A stretch of 64,000 bases of DNA from Niabella drilacis (lineage in GTDB: Bacteria > Bacteroidota > Bacteroidia > Chitinophagales > Chitinophagaceae): the NCBI RefSeq assembly GCF_900101395.1, contig NZ_FMZO01000010.1:145892-209891 (forward strand), in the 5' to 3' direction. The position numbers were made by a program, and so were the translations under genes. Below, in pieces: positions 8,794-16,328 of the stretch; the first letter of the stretch is position 1, and each line of letters begins with the position of its first letter. The notes under the pieces were generated by a model. The model saw only the letters and a list, made by a program, of their open reading frames with translations. It searched no databases and was not told where the DNA came from.

Positions 8794-10116
8794 TTGCAAT
8801 CCTTCTACTTAAATAAGATCGTTTATTATATCGGCGGCGCAATTGCCCTGTTGTTTATTAGCAGCTACTTCTATCCGGCGCTTTATATGATGGCAGCTTT
8901 GTTCCTTGCGCTTTTATCAATAACGATACTTGCCGACACCCTGCTGGTTTTCCTGAAAAAAACAGGGATCATTGCCACACGAACACTGCCCGACCGCCTG
9001 AGCATCGGCGATGACAACAGGATCTCACTGCACCTGTTTAACAACTACGCCTACCCGGTAAATTTTTCCGTGATTGATGAGCTGCCGGCACAATTCCAGG
9101 AACGGAACTGGATCCGGAAGGCTTCACTGGCAGGCAACCAGGGAACGGATATCCATTATACAGTAAAACCCCTTACCCGGGGCGAATACATTTTTTATGA
9201 TATTCATATATTTGTTACAGCTCCGCTAAGACTGGTAACAAGAAAATTCACCATTACTGCACAAAAAACCACCCGGGTATATCCTTCCTATATACAAATG
9301 CGTCGCTTTCAGTTGCTGGCCATCAGCAACCGGCTGCAGGATGCAGGTGTGAAACGCTCGCCAAGGCTGGGCCATAGCATGGAATTTGAGCACATCAAAG
9401 AATATGTAAGAGGCGATGACTATCGTACCATCAACTGGAAAGCTACCGGGCGCAAGGGTGGCCTTATGGTCAATAACTACACCGACGAAAGAAGCCAGCA
9501 GGTATATTGCATCATCAACAAAGGACGTGTAATGAAAATGCCCTTTGAGGGGATGACCCTGCTGGACTACGCCATCAACGCATCCCTGGTGTTGTCAAAC
9601 ATCTCCCTCGTAAAACAGGATAAAGCCGGCCTGATCACCTTTGCGGAGAACCAGGACAGCTTTATTACCGCAGATAAACGCCCGGGCCAGATGAGCCGCA
9701 TCCTGGAGACACTTTATAAACAGGAAACCCGCTTTTTGGAAGCCGATTACGAAAAGCTGTATACCATGGTCCGGAACAAGATCAACAGCCGCAGCCTGCT
9801 GGTGCTCTTTACCAATTTTGAATCGATGGAAAGCCTGCAGCGGGAATTGCCCGCATTAAAAAAAATGGCGCACTATCACTTGCTGCTGGTAGTACTGTTT
9901 GAAAATACAGCGATCACAGAACTGACCGGGTCCTCCGCTACAAATCTCGAAGAAGTATATGTCAAGACCATTGCTGAAAAATTTGCCTTTGAAAAAAGAC
10001 AGATGATCAGGGAACTACAGCAGAACGGGATCCTGGGCATTCTCAGTACGCCCCAGCAATTGACTGTTAATACCATCAACAAGTACCTGGAACTGAAGAA
10101 CCGGGCAAGGATCTGA
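8794..10116 (+). CDS. DUF58 domain-containing protein
   Basis: About 440 residues. Two N-terminal transmembrane helices are followed by a beta-rich region and a DUF58 domain with the signature EFEHIKEYVRGDDYRTINWKAT (given here in part: GDDYRTINWKAT near residue 208), then a vWA-like C-terminal part. I use TTG at 8794; no ATG or GTG start lies between it and the membrane segments. DUF58 proteins are the standard partner of MoxR ATPases. It is the last gene of the operon. Role inferred from context: envelope remodelling or stress resistance. Confidence 0.9.
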   Translation: MQSFYLNKIVYYIGGAIALLFISSYFYPALYMMAALFLALLSITILADTLLVFLKKTGIIATRTLPDRLSIGDDNRISLHLFNNYAYPVNFSVIDELPAQFQERNWIRKASLAGNQGTDIHYTVKPLTRGEYIFYDIHIFVTAPLRLVTRKFTITAQKTTRVYPSYIQMRRFQLLAISNRLQDAGVKRSPRLGHSMEFEHIKEYVRGDDYRTINWKATGRKGGLMVNNYTDERSQQVYCIINKGRVMKMPFEGMTLLDYAINASLVLSNISLVKQDKAGLITFAENQDSFITADKRPGQMSRILETLYKQETRFLEADYEKLYTMVRNKINSRSLLVLFTNFESMESLQRELPALKKMAHYHLLLVVLFENTAITELTGSSATNLEEVYVKTIAEKFAFEKRQMIRELQQNGILGILSTPQQLTVNTINKYLELKNRARI

Positions 10117-10222
10117 AACAGCTTTACGGATACAATTAGCAGGTAACACCGGGCATTTTCCTGGTTATTTATGGAATCAGGTAAAAACACGCATCCTATA
10201 AATGGACCAATGATAACGTTCA

Positions 10223-11566
10223 ATGATGTACAGGTTATTCATCCATTCCATAATATACCGTTGCTGGATCCTGGCTGTTTTTATTACCTCCTGTAAAAGC
10301 CTTACAGAACGGGATGTACCTCCCGCCGACCTGTCGCCGAACCCTACATTCGTCTTTTCGCCCTTTGAAATGGATTGCGAAAGTAGTTGGCAGAAAAAAC
10401 ATAACGACAGCCTGTTTAAGATAAACCCAGTAAAATTCACACCGGCTACGATCGGTGTTGTTAAAAACATCCCATTTGAGTACATCAGCATACTGAATCC
10501 TTCCATACCGGATCAACCCGATACTGCAAGAAATTCTTATCAAACAACAGCACCCCTGCCCCCGGTTGAGCCTTCCGCCATTATCAGAACAGAAAGATCC
10601 GGAACACAGATAGCAGCCATTTATTGTTCAGACCTGTACGACGATTTTGTACATGGAGGAACCGGATACTGGATCGCACTTTCAAATGATAATGGCAACC
10701 ATTGGAATTATTATTACACGGGCTTAACCAGCGGCTTCTTTTATGCATTCAAAGAGCGCTCTTCTGTTCCCATTTTGAAAAATAAAGACACCCTGCAGAT
10801 AGAAGCCCGCCTTGTGCGCCAATCATCCCGGCTTATTCTTCCCATGCCACCTGTATTTGAGGAACTGGATACTGCAGTTATTGTACAGATGGATATTAAA
10901 GGATTGACCAAAGACTCTGATAACGACGGGCTCACCGATATTGAAGAATCCAAAATGCTCCTGAACCCGTTAAATCCAGATACGGATGGCGACGGCATCA
11001 ATGACAAGATAGATACCAACCCGAGATATAAAAGCACTGCCTCAGCAAAAGCGATCCTATATCAGTCGTTGATCGAGAAACCGGAATTTATCACTGGGCA
11101 TTTTATGAGCATCGACTTGTCAAAGCCTCTTGCATTTCCGCCGGAGCCCTTCACAGATTCAATTGATGCTATGTATAAGGGGAAGGAATTTCTGTTGATC
11201 GTTTCTGACGATCAGGAGTTGCAACATATCAATCTCCAAAACAGAACAGTCATCATTATGTCAACAAAAGAGTACGAAGCCTATAAAACAAGGTTCCCGG
11301 CTCACTTTATCAGATACGAACTTTCACCACTGTTCCCCTGTGACGATCATGAAAACAGATTCCTGTTATGTATCAGCTACCTGACAAGCAGCCTTGAATA
11401 TATTATCGAAAGAACAAAAACGGGATGGAACGTCTGGTCCACATCAATGACCATCGTTTCAATAAACCCGGCAATCATGTGGCGGACTTATTCTTTACCG
11501 GAATCCAGTAGCGGCCGCGGATCAAATACAACTTTCAGTGAACGGATCTTTCCGGCATCGGTATGA
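10223..11566 (+). CDS. Putative lipoprotein with calcium-binding (thrombospondin type 3-like) repeats
   Basis: About 447 residues. The N-terminus looks like a lipoprotein signal (FITSC, cysteine about residue 24). Near residues 230-265 there are two Asp-rich loops, DSDNDGLTDIEE and DTDGDGINDKID, spaced by NPLNP, the pattern of TSP3/EF-hand-like calcium sites. The rest is unrecognised. The last 26 codons run antisense into the 3' end of the NTF2-like gene, and an alternative frame from about 11400 gives a reasonable tail ending at 11511. A frameshift near the 3' end is therefore possible. Probably an exposed surface protein; function unknown. Confidence 0.7.
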   Translation: MMYRLFIHSIIYRCWILAVFITSCKSLTERDVPPADLSPNPTFVFSPFEMDCESSWQKKHNDSLFKINPVKFTPATIGVVKNIPFEYISILNPSIPDQPDTARNSYQTTAPLPPVEPSAIIRTERSGTQIAAIYCSDLYDDFVHGGTGYWIALSNDNGNHWNYYYTGLTSGFFYAFKERSSVPILKNKDTLQIEARLVRQSSRLILPMPPVFEELDTAVIVQMDIKGLTKDSDNDGLTDIEESKMLLNPLNPDTDGDGINDKIDTNPRYKSTASAKAILYQSLIEKPEFITGHFMSIDLSKPLAFPPEPFTDSIDAMYKGKEFLLIVSDDQELQHINLQNRTVIIMSTKEYEAYKTRFPAHFIRYELSPLFPCDDHENRFLLCISYLTSSLEYIIERTKTGWNVWSTSMTIVSINPAIMWRTYSLPESSSGRGSNTTFSERIFPASV

Positions 11567-11832
11567 TACCAGCCGGATGCCGGTATCCTTTTGCCACCCA
11601 TATTGATCATATACCAGAGACTTATATCCGTACCGGCTTCAAAAGATTGCAGAACCTGGTATTTCAACTTCATTTGTTCCATTTCCCTTATATAAACCGC
11701 AGCCCCTTCTCTTCTTCCGAGTACACCCTCAAATACAAATCCATCGTGCAGGCAATCCTGTGCACCCGAAAAATGTTCGTTATTAAGCTGATCAATAAAC
11801 CGTAATACCAGCGCTTTTGCTTTGTGATCCAT
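11488..11832 (-). CDS. NTF2-like / SnoaL-like domain protein
   Basis: Small soluble protein of 114 residues with the typical layout of a nuclear transport factor 2-like fold: an N-terminal helix (ALVLRFIDQLNNEHF), a pattern of F/V-rich strands, and a closing strand pair around GWYHTDAGKIRSLKVVFDPRPLL. Such proteins may be small hydrolases, isomerases or simple binding proteins; residues alone do not say which. It lies just upstream, in the same orientation, of a Crp/Fnr-type regulator gene (which is downstream in transcription), 61 bp apart. They might be co-transcribed. Confidence 0.78.
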   Translation of the reverse strand: MDHKAKALVLRFIDQLNNEHFSGAQDCLHDGFVFEGVLGRREGAAVYIREMEQMKLKYQVLQSFEAGTDISLWYMINMGGKRIPASGWYHTDAGKIRSLKVVFDPRPLLDSGKE

Positions 11833-11893
11833 AATCGATAAATTTTAATACCACGAAACTAGAATACTACAGCAAAAGCAGATGTGACAATTA

Positions 11894-12481
11894 TCACAAA
11901 ATACCGGCATCACCCGCCCGCCGCCGGCTTCGTATGCGGCTCAGGGTTTCGCGGGCCACACCCAGGAAAGAAGACAGTTGGCTGAGCGGGATACGTTGCA
12001 GCATAAAAGGGTAATGACGCTCCAGGTATTCCAGCCGGTTTTTTGCGGTATACAGCTGGAAGATACTGGCAAAGTCCTCCTGCCGTGCCGCAAACAGGCG
12101 GATGCAGGACCGGCCCAGCGCTTCGATCTCCGGCGATGTTTTACTGGCCACCTGCAGGAGCGATCGGTCAAAAACAATAACATCCAGCGGTTCCCCGGCT
12201 GCAATAAAATAGGCAGAAGGCTGCCCGCTTCCGAAACTGCTGATATTGGTTACCATGTCGTTTTCGAAGAAAAACCCGGTATTTTTCTCCAGGCCATCTG
12301 CCTGATAATAAGTTCTGCAATAGCCTTTTTCAATAAAGTAGAGTGCGCGGCAGGCCTGGCCTTCTTTTAGCAATGGTGCCCCTTTTTCAAAATGCGCTTT
12401 TGAAAGCGCCGGCTGCAAACGGTGCCAGCTCTCATCCGAAAACGGAACCAACGACCGGAAATAATGTAGCAAACGATCCAT
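11894..12481 (-). CDS. Crp/Fnr family transcriptional regulator
   Basis: 195-residue regulator. The N-terminal cyclic-nucleotide-binding-like beta barrel covers about residues 20-120 (FEKGAPLLKEGQACRALYFI). A dimerisation helix follows, and the C-terminal winged HTH has the recognition segment LSQLSSFLGVARETLSRIRS. The cNMP domain has no convincing cAMP-contact motif and there is no N-terminal cysteine cluster, so neither cAMP nor an Fe-S cluster is suggested. Bacteroidota have many such regulators of unknown ligand. The target is not evident; neighbours are an NTF2-like gene and cdsA. Confidence 0.9.
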   Translation of the reverse strand: MDRLLHYFRSLVPFSDESWHRLQPALSKAHFEKGAPLLKEGQACRALYFIEKGYCRTYYQADGLEKNTGFFFENDMVTNISSFGSGQPSAYFIAAGEPLDVIVFDRSLLQVASKTSPEIEALGRSCIRLFAARQEDFASIFQLYTAKNRLEYLERHYPFMLQRIPLSQLSSFLGVARETLSRIRSRRRAGDAGIL

Positions 12482-12509
12482 AACAATAATTGCTGGCCAT
12501 CCAAAACAG

Positions 12510-13373
12510 TTATCTGAAAAACTGAAGGAACAGCCACACGAACGGAATAGCCACTAACAGGGAATCAAACCGGTCCATAAAACCGCCATGCCCGGGCATG
12601 ATACTGCCGCTGTCCTTTACCCCTGCCATGCGTTTGAGCTTGGACTCCAGCAGATCGCCGGCCGTACCGGCAATAGCCGCTATTAATGAAATACCCAGCA
12701 GCACCTGCCAATGAAACCAGTATTGCAATATGAAAGTAATGGCCGCCACACAAAGCAGCATCCCTCCAATGGTGCCCTCCATTGTTTTCTTGGGTGATAT
12801 TTTGGAAAAAGGGGTTTTCCCGATCATGGATCCCACAAGATAAGCGCAGGTATCATTGATCCAGATGGCCACGATCAGCAAAACGGGGATAAAAAAGCCG
12901 GAGGCAGCCTCCCGGGCCCCGTCCTCCATAATATTGATATCAGCCGTATAGCGCAGCCGGAGCAGCAACGCCCAGCTCAGGGAGATATAGATCAGGCCCA
13001 ATGCTGCGGCCCCAAGGGCCTTTAAATGGATACGTTGCTGAAAAATACCGGTTATCAGCAACACAACCCCGGCCAGCAGAAAAGGCAGGGAAAAGCTGGA
13101 CGCCAGGCTATACCCGAACAATTGCAGTGCCCCGCAGCAAAGCAGCAGCAAATGAAACCCGGCTAAACAGAAACCCAGTTTCAAATAGGGATGAAAAACA
13201 GTGCCAAAGATCTTTTCATTCAGTTTCAGGTACTCCCACCAGCAACCAAAATGAATACAGCTGATCAGCAGCAAAAAGCTCCACTCATTATAAAGCAGCC
13301 CGGCCATCATTACCGCCACAAAGATGAGGGCCGTAAAAGCTCTTGTCCAGAATGTTTTCCAGTTAAATGCCAT
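12510..13373 (-). CDS. cdsA: Phosphatidate cytidylyltransferase
   Basis: Integral-membrane enzyme making CDP-diacylglycerol from CTP and phosphatidic acid, the branch point of phospholipid synthesis. 287 residues with about eight transmembrane helices. Diagnostic motifs are SPKKTMEGTIGG near residue 195 and the family signature KDSGSIMPGHGGFMDRFDSL near the C-terminus, with the metal-binding aspartates in place. The start overlaps the end of the CPBP protease gene by 11 bp, so they form an operon read leftwards. Confidence 0.95.
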   Translation of the reverse strand: MAFNWKTFWTRAFTALIFVAVMMAGLLYNEWSFLLLISCIHFGCWWEYLKLNEKIFGTVFHPYLKLGFCLAGFHLLLLCCGALQLFGYSLASSFSLPFLLAGVVLLITGIFQQRIHLKALGAAALGLIYISLSWALLLRLRYTADINIMEDGAREAASGFFIPVLLIVAIWINDTCAYLVGSMIGKTPFSKISPKKTMEGTIGGMLLCVAAITFILQYWFHWQVLLGISLIAAIAGTAGDLLESKLKRMAGVKDSGSIMPGHGGFMDRFDSLLVAIPFVWLFLQFFR

Positions 13374-14277
13374 CAGCCGCTTTTGTTTGTTGTATTTTCT
13401 TATTCATCCGCACAAAAAGAAGAACCACCAGGGGAACCGCAACAAGTCCCAGGTAACTGCCGCTCTTATCAGCCATCGCCTCCGCGATCGGCTTCCCGGA
13501 CTGCACCTGTGTGTACATCACAATAACCGCCAGGGCATTGTTGATAAAATGAGCCAGGATGCTCAGCCAGATATTGCCGGATAACTGGTAGATCAATCCC
13601 AGGATAATGCCGAGGGCCAGCCGGGAAAGAAATCCATATCCGGACATATGGATCACGCTAAAGATCAGGCTTACCACAATAACCGACAGCCACAGGTTCC
13701 GGTTACCCCGGTACATAAAATTCTGCAGGCCACCCCGGAAAAAAGCTTCTTCGCAAACAGCCGGTATCAGGGCCAGCACCACTATCGACATCAACAGGTC
13801 CGGTATACTTTTAAAGCTGACCAGTCCGGCAGCCTGTGAAGCATAAACGTTCTCCCATTGATCGAACCGCAGCCGCAAAGATGCCGGCAGTGGCAACTGG
13901 TAACTCAGGTATCCCAGGCCGGCACTTACACCCAGGCCGCAAAGGATGATCACAATGGCATAGAACAACTGCCAGTTTGTTGTTTTTTGACTAAAACCGA
14001 CCAGTTTTAATGGTTTATGGCTTAAGAACGAGGCGGTTACAATAGTAGGCAGTAAAAAACCAAGCAAGGCCTGGATGGTCTGCAGCAATTGCATTTCCTT
14101 CAGATAGGCCGGGTTTCCGACAGCCTGGGCCAGTTCTTCAAGCCCCTTTCCGGTCATCAGGTTCCAGGCGACACCGCCAATAGCGCCTGCCAGGAACATA
14201 CCGCCTACCCCAAAAGCGATCAACATAAAAAAACCGGCCGTATAGGATATATCTTTCTTATAAAGATCAGTCGTCAT
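13363..14277 (-). CDS. CPBP family intramembrane glutamic endopeptidase
   Basis: Predicted membrane protease (CAAX-prenyl-protease / bacteriocin-processing, Abi family) of 304 residues with about eight helices. The catalytic EE motif is in CEEAFFRGGLQNF, the second motif in FSVIHMSGYG, and the third in LAHFINNALAV. Substrate unknown; in bacteria these may process signal or self-immunity peptides. First gene of a two-gene operon with cdsA; the pair is common in Bacteroidota, perhaps only through shared transcription. Confidence 0.92.
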   Translation of the reverse strand: MTTDLYKKDISYTAGFFMLIAFGVGGMFLAGAIGGVAWNLMTGKGLEELAQAVGNPAYLKEMQLLQTIQALLGFLLPTIVTASFLSHKPLKLVGFSQKTTNWQLFYAIVIILCGLGVSAGLGYLSYQLPLPASLRLRFDQWENVYASQAAGLVSFKSIPDLLMSIVVLALIPAVCEEAFFRGGLQNFMYRGNRNLWLSVIVVSLIFSVIHMSGYGFLSRLALGIILGLIYQLSGNIWLSILAHFINNALAVIVMYTQVQSGKPIAEAMADKSGSYLGLVAVPLVVLLFVRMNKKIQQTKAADGI

Positions 14278-14297
14278 AACATCAAAAAAATAAATCG

Positions 14298-14305
14298 TAC
14301 CTTTG
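14298..14305 (+). promoter_or_regulatory. Candidate -7 element (TACCTTTG) for dusB
   Basis: An exact match to TAnnTTTG lies in the gap between the divergent CPBP and dusB genes. A leader of about 80 nt follows. No clear -33 TTG is seen at the usual distance, so support is partial. Confidence 0.5.
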
Positions 14306-14346
14306 CGGGCTCAAAAATAGTTGATTTCTGCAAGCGGAACGCCTAA

Positions 14347-14390
14347 AGCTGGCAGCTAATAGCTGATGGCTTAAGGCTGATAACTTAAAA
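14347..14390. repeat. Degenerate short tandem repeat in the dusB leader
   Basis: The leader just before the dusB start holds several imperfect copies of an AGCTGATGGCT-like word (GCTGGCAGCTAATAGCTGATGG and onward, in pieces). It looks like a small degenerate intergenic repeat rather than a regulatory RNA; no stable fold or ligand-binding motif is evident. Confidence 0.4.
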
Positions 14391-14391
14391 A

Positions 14392-15432
14392 ATGGTAAAC
14401 ATAGGAAACATAGCACTGCCGGATTTCCCGCTTTTACTCGCTCCCATGGAGGATGTAAGCGATCCACCTTTTCGTGCCGTATGTAAAGACAACGGTGCCG
14501 ATCTCATGTATACCGAGTTCATCAGCAGTGAAGGCCTGATCCGTGATGCCATCAAAAGCCGCAGGAAACTGGATATTTTTGACTATGAACGCCCCATCGG
14601 CATCCAGATCTTCGGAGGCGATGAGGAAAGCCTGGCAATGGCTGCTAAAATTGTGGATGTCACCCAACCGGATCTCCTGGATATTAATTTTGGTTGCCCT
14701 GTAAAAAAAGTGGCATTAAAAGGTGCCGGAGCCGGTGTCTTGAAAGATATCGACCTGATGGTGCGGCTTACCGATGCCGTAGTAAGGTCTACCTCCCTGC
14801 CGGTAACTGTAAAAACCCGCCTGGGCTGGGACGATAGTATGCTGAACATCGAAGAAGTGGCCGAACGGCTGCAGGATGTTGGCATCAAAGCACTGGCCAT
14901 CCACGGCCGTACCCGCTGCCAGATGTATAAAGGTGAGGCCGACTGGACCCTGATCGGGAAAGTAAAGAACAATCCCCGTATTCATATTCCTGTTTTCGGC
15001 AACGGCGACATCGACAGCCCTCAAAAAGCGTTGGAATACCAGAACCGCTATGGTGTGGACGGCATCATGATCGGACGGGCTGCCATTGGCTACCCCTGGA
15101 TCTTCCGGGAAATAAAGCATTTTGTTCAGACCGGTGCTTTGCTGCCCCCCCCCACGGTGGAAGAGCGGGTAAATGTAGTGCGCAAGCACCTGCAAAAAAG
15201 CGTGGAATGGAAGGGCCCCATTGTTGGTATCAATGAAATGCGCCGGCATTATGCCAACTACCTGAAAGGATTACCCAATATCAAAGAATACCGCAGCAAA
15301 CTGGTGCGGCTTACAGAAGAATCCGCCATCCGGGAAGTGCTGGATGAGATCATTGAAAAATATTCGGGTATTGAAATGGAAGCCGCGCCCATCGAACTGA
15401 TCAACTACCACGAAAAATGCCCCATAAATTAA
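14392..15432 (+). CDS. dusB: tRNA dihydrouridine synthase B
   Basis: FMN- and NADPH-dependent enzyme reducing specific uridines in tRNA to dihydrouridine. 346 residues forming a TIM barrel plus a helical C-terminal domain. The start LLAPMEDVSDPPFR is typical for FMN binding. NFGCPVKKV contains the catalytic cysteine (about residue 102). HGRTRCQMYKG and VFGNGDID with DGIMIGRAAIGYPWIF complete the phosphate and substrate sites. Length and motifs are normal. Confidence 0.96.
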   Translation: MVNIGNIALPDFPLLLAPMEDVSDPPFRAVCKDNGADLMYTEFISSEGLIRDAIKSRRKLDIFDYERPIGIQIFGGDEESLAMAAKIVDVTQPDLLDINFGCPVKKVALKGAGAGVLKDIDLMVRLTDAVVRSTSLPVTVKTRLGWDDSMLNIEEVAERLQDVGIKALAIHGRTRCQMYKGEADWTLIGKVKNNPRIHIPVFGNGDIDSPQKALEYQNRYGVDGIMIGRAAIGYPWIFREIKHFVQTGALLPPPTVEERVNVVRKHLQKSVEWKGPIVGINEMRRHYANYLKGLPNIKEYRSKLVRLTEESAIREVLDEIIEKYSGIEMEAAPIELINYHEKCPIN

Positions 15433-15463
15433 AAGAGATATCTTTACAGGAGAAAGCCATGTA

Positions 15464-15918
15464 ATGGACCCTGAAAACAAAGTAGAAGAACCCTTTGTTC
15501 CTTATGGAATCATCACCTCCTTAGATCAGCTTGACTTATCCCGGCGTTATTCCTATGCCGATTATTTCCGGTGGAAATTCCAGGAAAGAGTAGAACTTCT
15601 GAGAGGATGGATTCATAAAATGAGCCCGGTGCCCGGAGTGAAGCATCAATCCACCTCCTTAAAGCTTACACTTAAAATCGGGAACTACTTTGAAGGAAAG
15701 CCCTGCAAAGTTTTCACAGCACCTCTTGATGTGCGTTTGCCCGACTCAAAAAAGCGGCAAAAGAATACTGGCTCGTGGAGCCACAGGATAAAGTGGTTCT
15801 TGTGTATCTGCTAAAAGATGGAAAGTTCCTGGGTATAAAACCCTTTATCGAAAGCGATGAGATCAGTTCTGCGTTGTTCCCGGATCTGAAATTCAACGTG
15901 AGCGATATTTTTGAATAA
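15464..15918 (+). pseudogene. Broken Uma2-family endonuclease-like gene (DUF820)
   Basis: The start matches Uma2 proteins: SYADYFRWKFQERVELLRG, then HQSTSLKLTLKIGNYF and VFTAPLDVRLPDSKK. At about 15750-15756 the reading frame changes, and the normal C-terminal end resumes in another frame: AKEYWLVEPQDKVVLVYLL to FNVSDIFE, stop at 15918. The total is about 150 codons against roughly 190 in intact members. The missing middle is where the PD-(D/E)XK catalytic residues lie, so the deletion both shifts frame and removes the active site. These genes are highly multicopy in some bacteria; this copy is dead. It starts 31 bp after dusB. Confidence 0.85.
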
Positions 15919-16328
15919 AATAAACCCGGGTGCTGTTACGGCACGTGACAAACGCGTCCGGATTAAGGAAAATAAAAAGCACAGATCAAGATCCTCAGGC
16001 ACTATAAGCAGTTACGAGACTGCTAAAACGCGTTCGTCAGGGAATTCCGGTTCCTGTAGAAGCGGTTTAAAATTGCCAGCACCAAACAAACACGAAGGTG
16101 TATCAAAAGGTTTTTGAAGACGCTGAAAATCGCGTATTTGACTTCACGCTCCATCACCTTACCGAATAAAAAGAGGCTGTCTCGGACTTTTGAGACAGCC
16201 TCGTTCATCAATATAGCATATTTGCTAGACACGCAATGTTCCTCCGGAACCGGTCATTGCTGAAATCAGATATGTTTGCATAATGTTACTGCGCATCATT
16301 GGCGCATCTTCTTTACTTTTACCGTTCT
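15919..16328. other. Gene-poor interval between the Uma2 pseudogene and the MutS-like gene
   Basis: No convincing coding sequence on either strand. It contains one strong inverted repeat at 16173-16202 and, just before the MutS-like gene, a TACTTTTA sequence at about 16314 that could be a -7 promoter element. Short open frames here have no recognisable content; part may be the remnant of an insertion element. Confidence 0.5.
16173..16202 (-). terminator. Perfect 11-bp inverted repeat, terminator-like on the minus strand
   Basis: Arms GAGGCTGTCTC and GAGACAGCCTC enclose an 8-nt loop. Read leftwards the stem is followed by TTTTTATT, so it has the form of a minus-strand terminator although no minus-strand gene ends here. 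Sequences close to GAGGCTGTCTCAAAAGT also occur at insertion-sequence ends in Bacteroidota, from memory, so this may be an IS remnant. Confidence 0.55.

Noticed and set aside
11911..12204. Possible second reading frame antisense or overlapping the Crp/Fnr gene
   Set aside because: It shadows the Crp/Fnr coding frame and has no recognisable motif, while the Crp/Fnr frame has clear domains.
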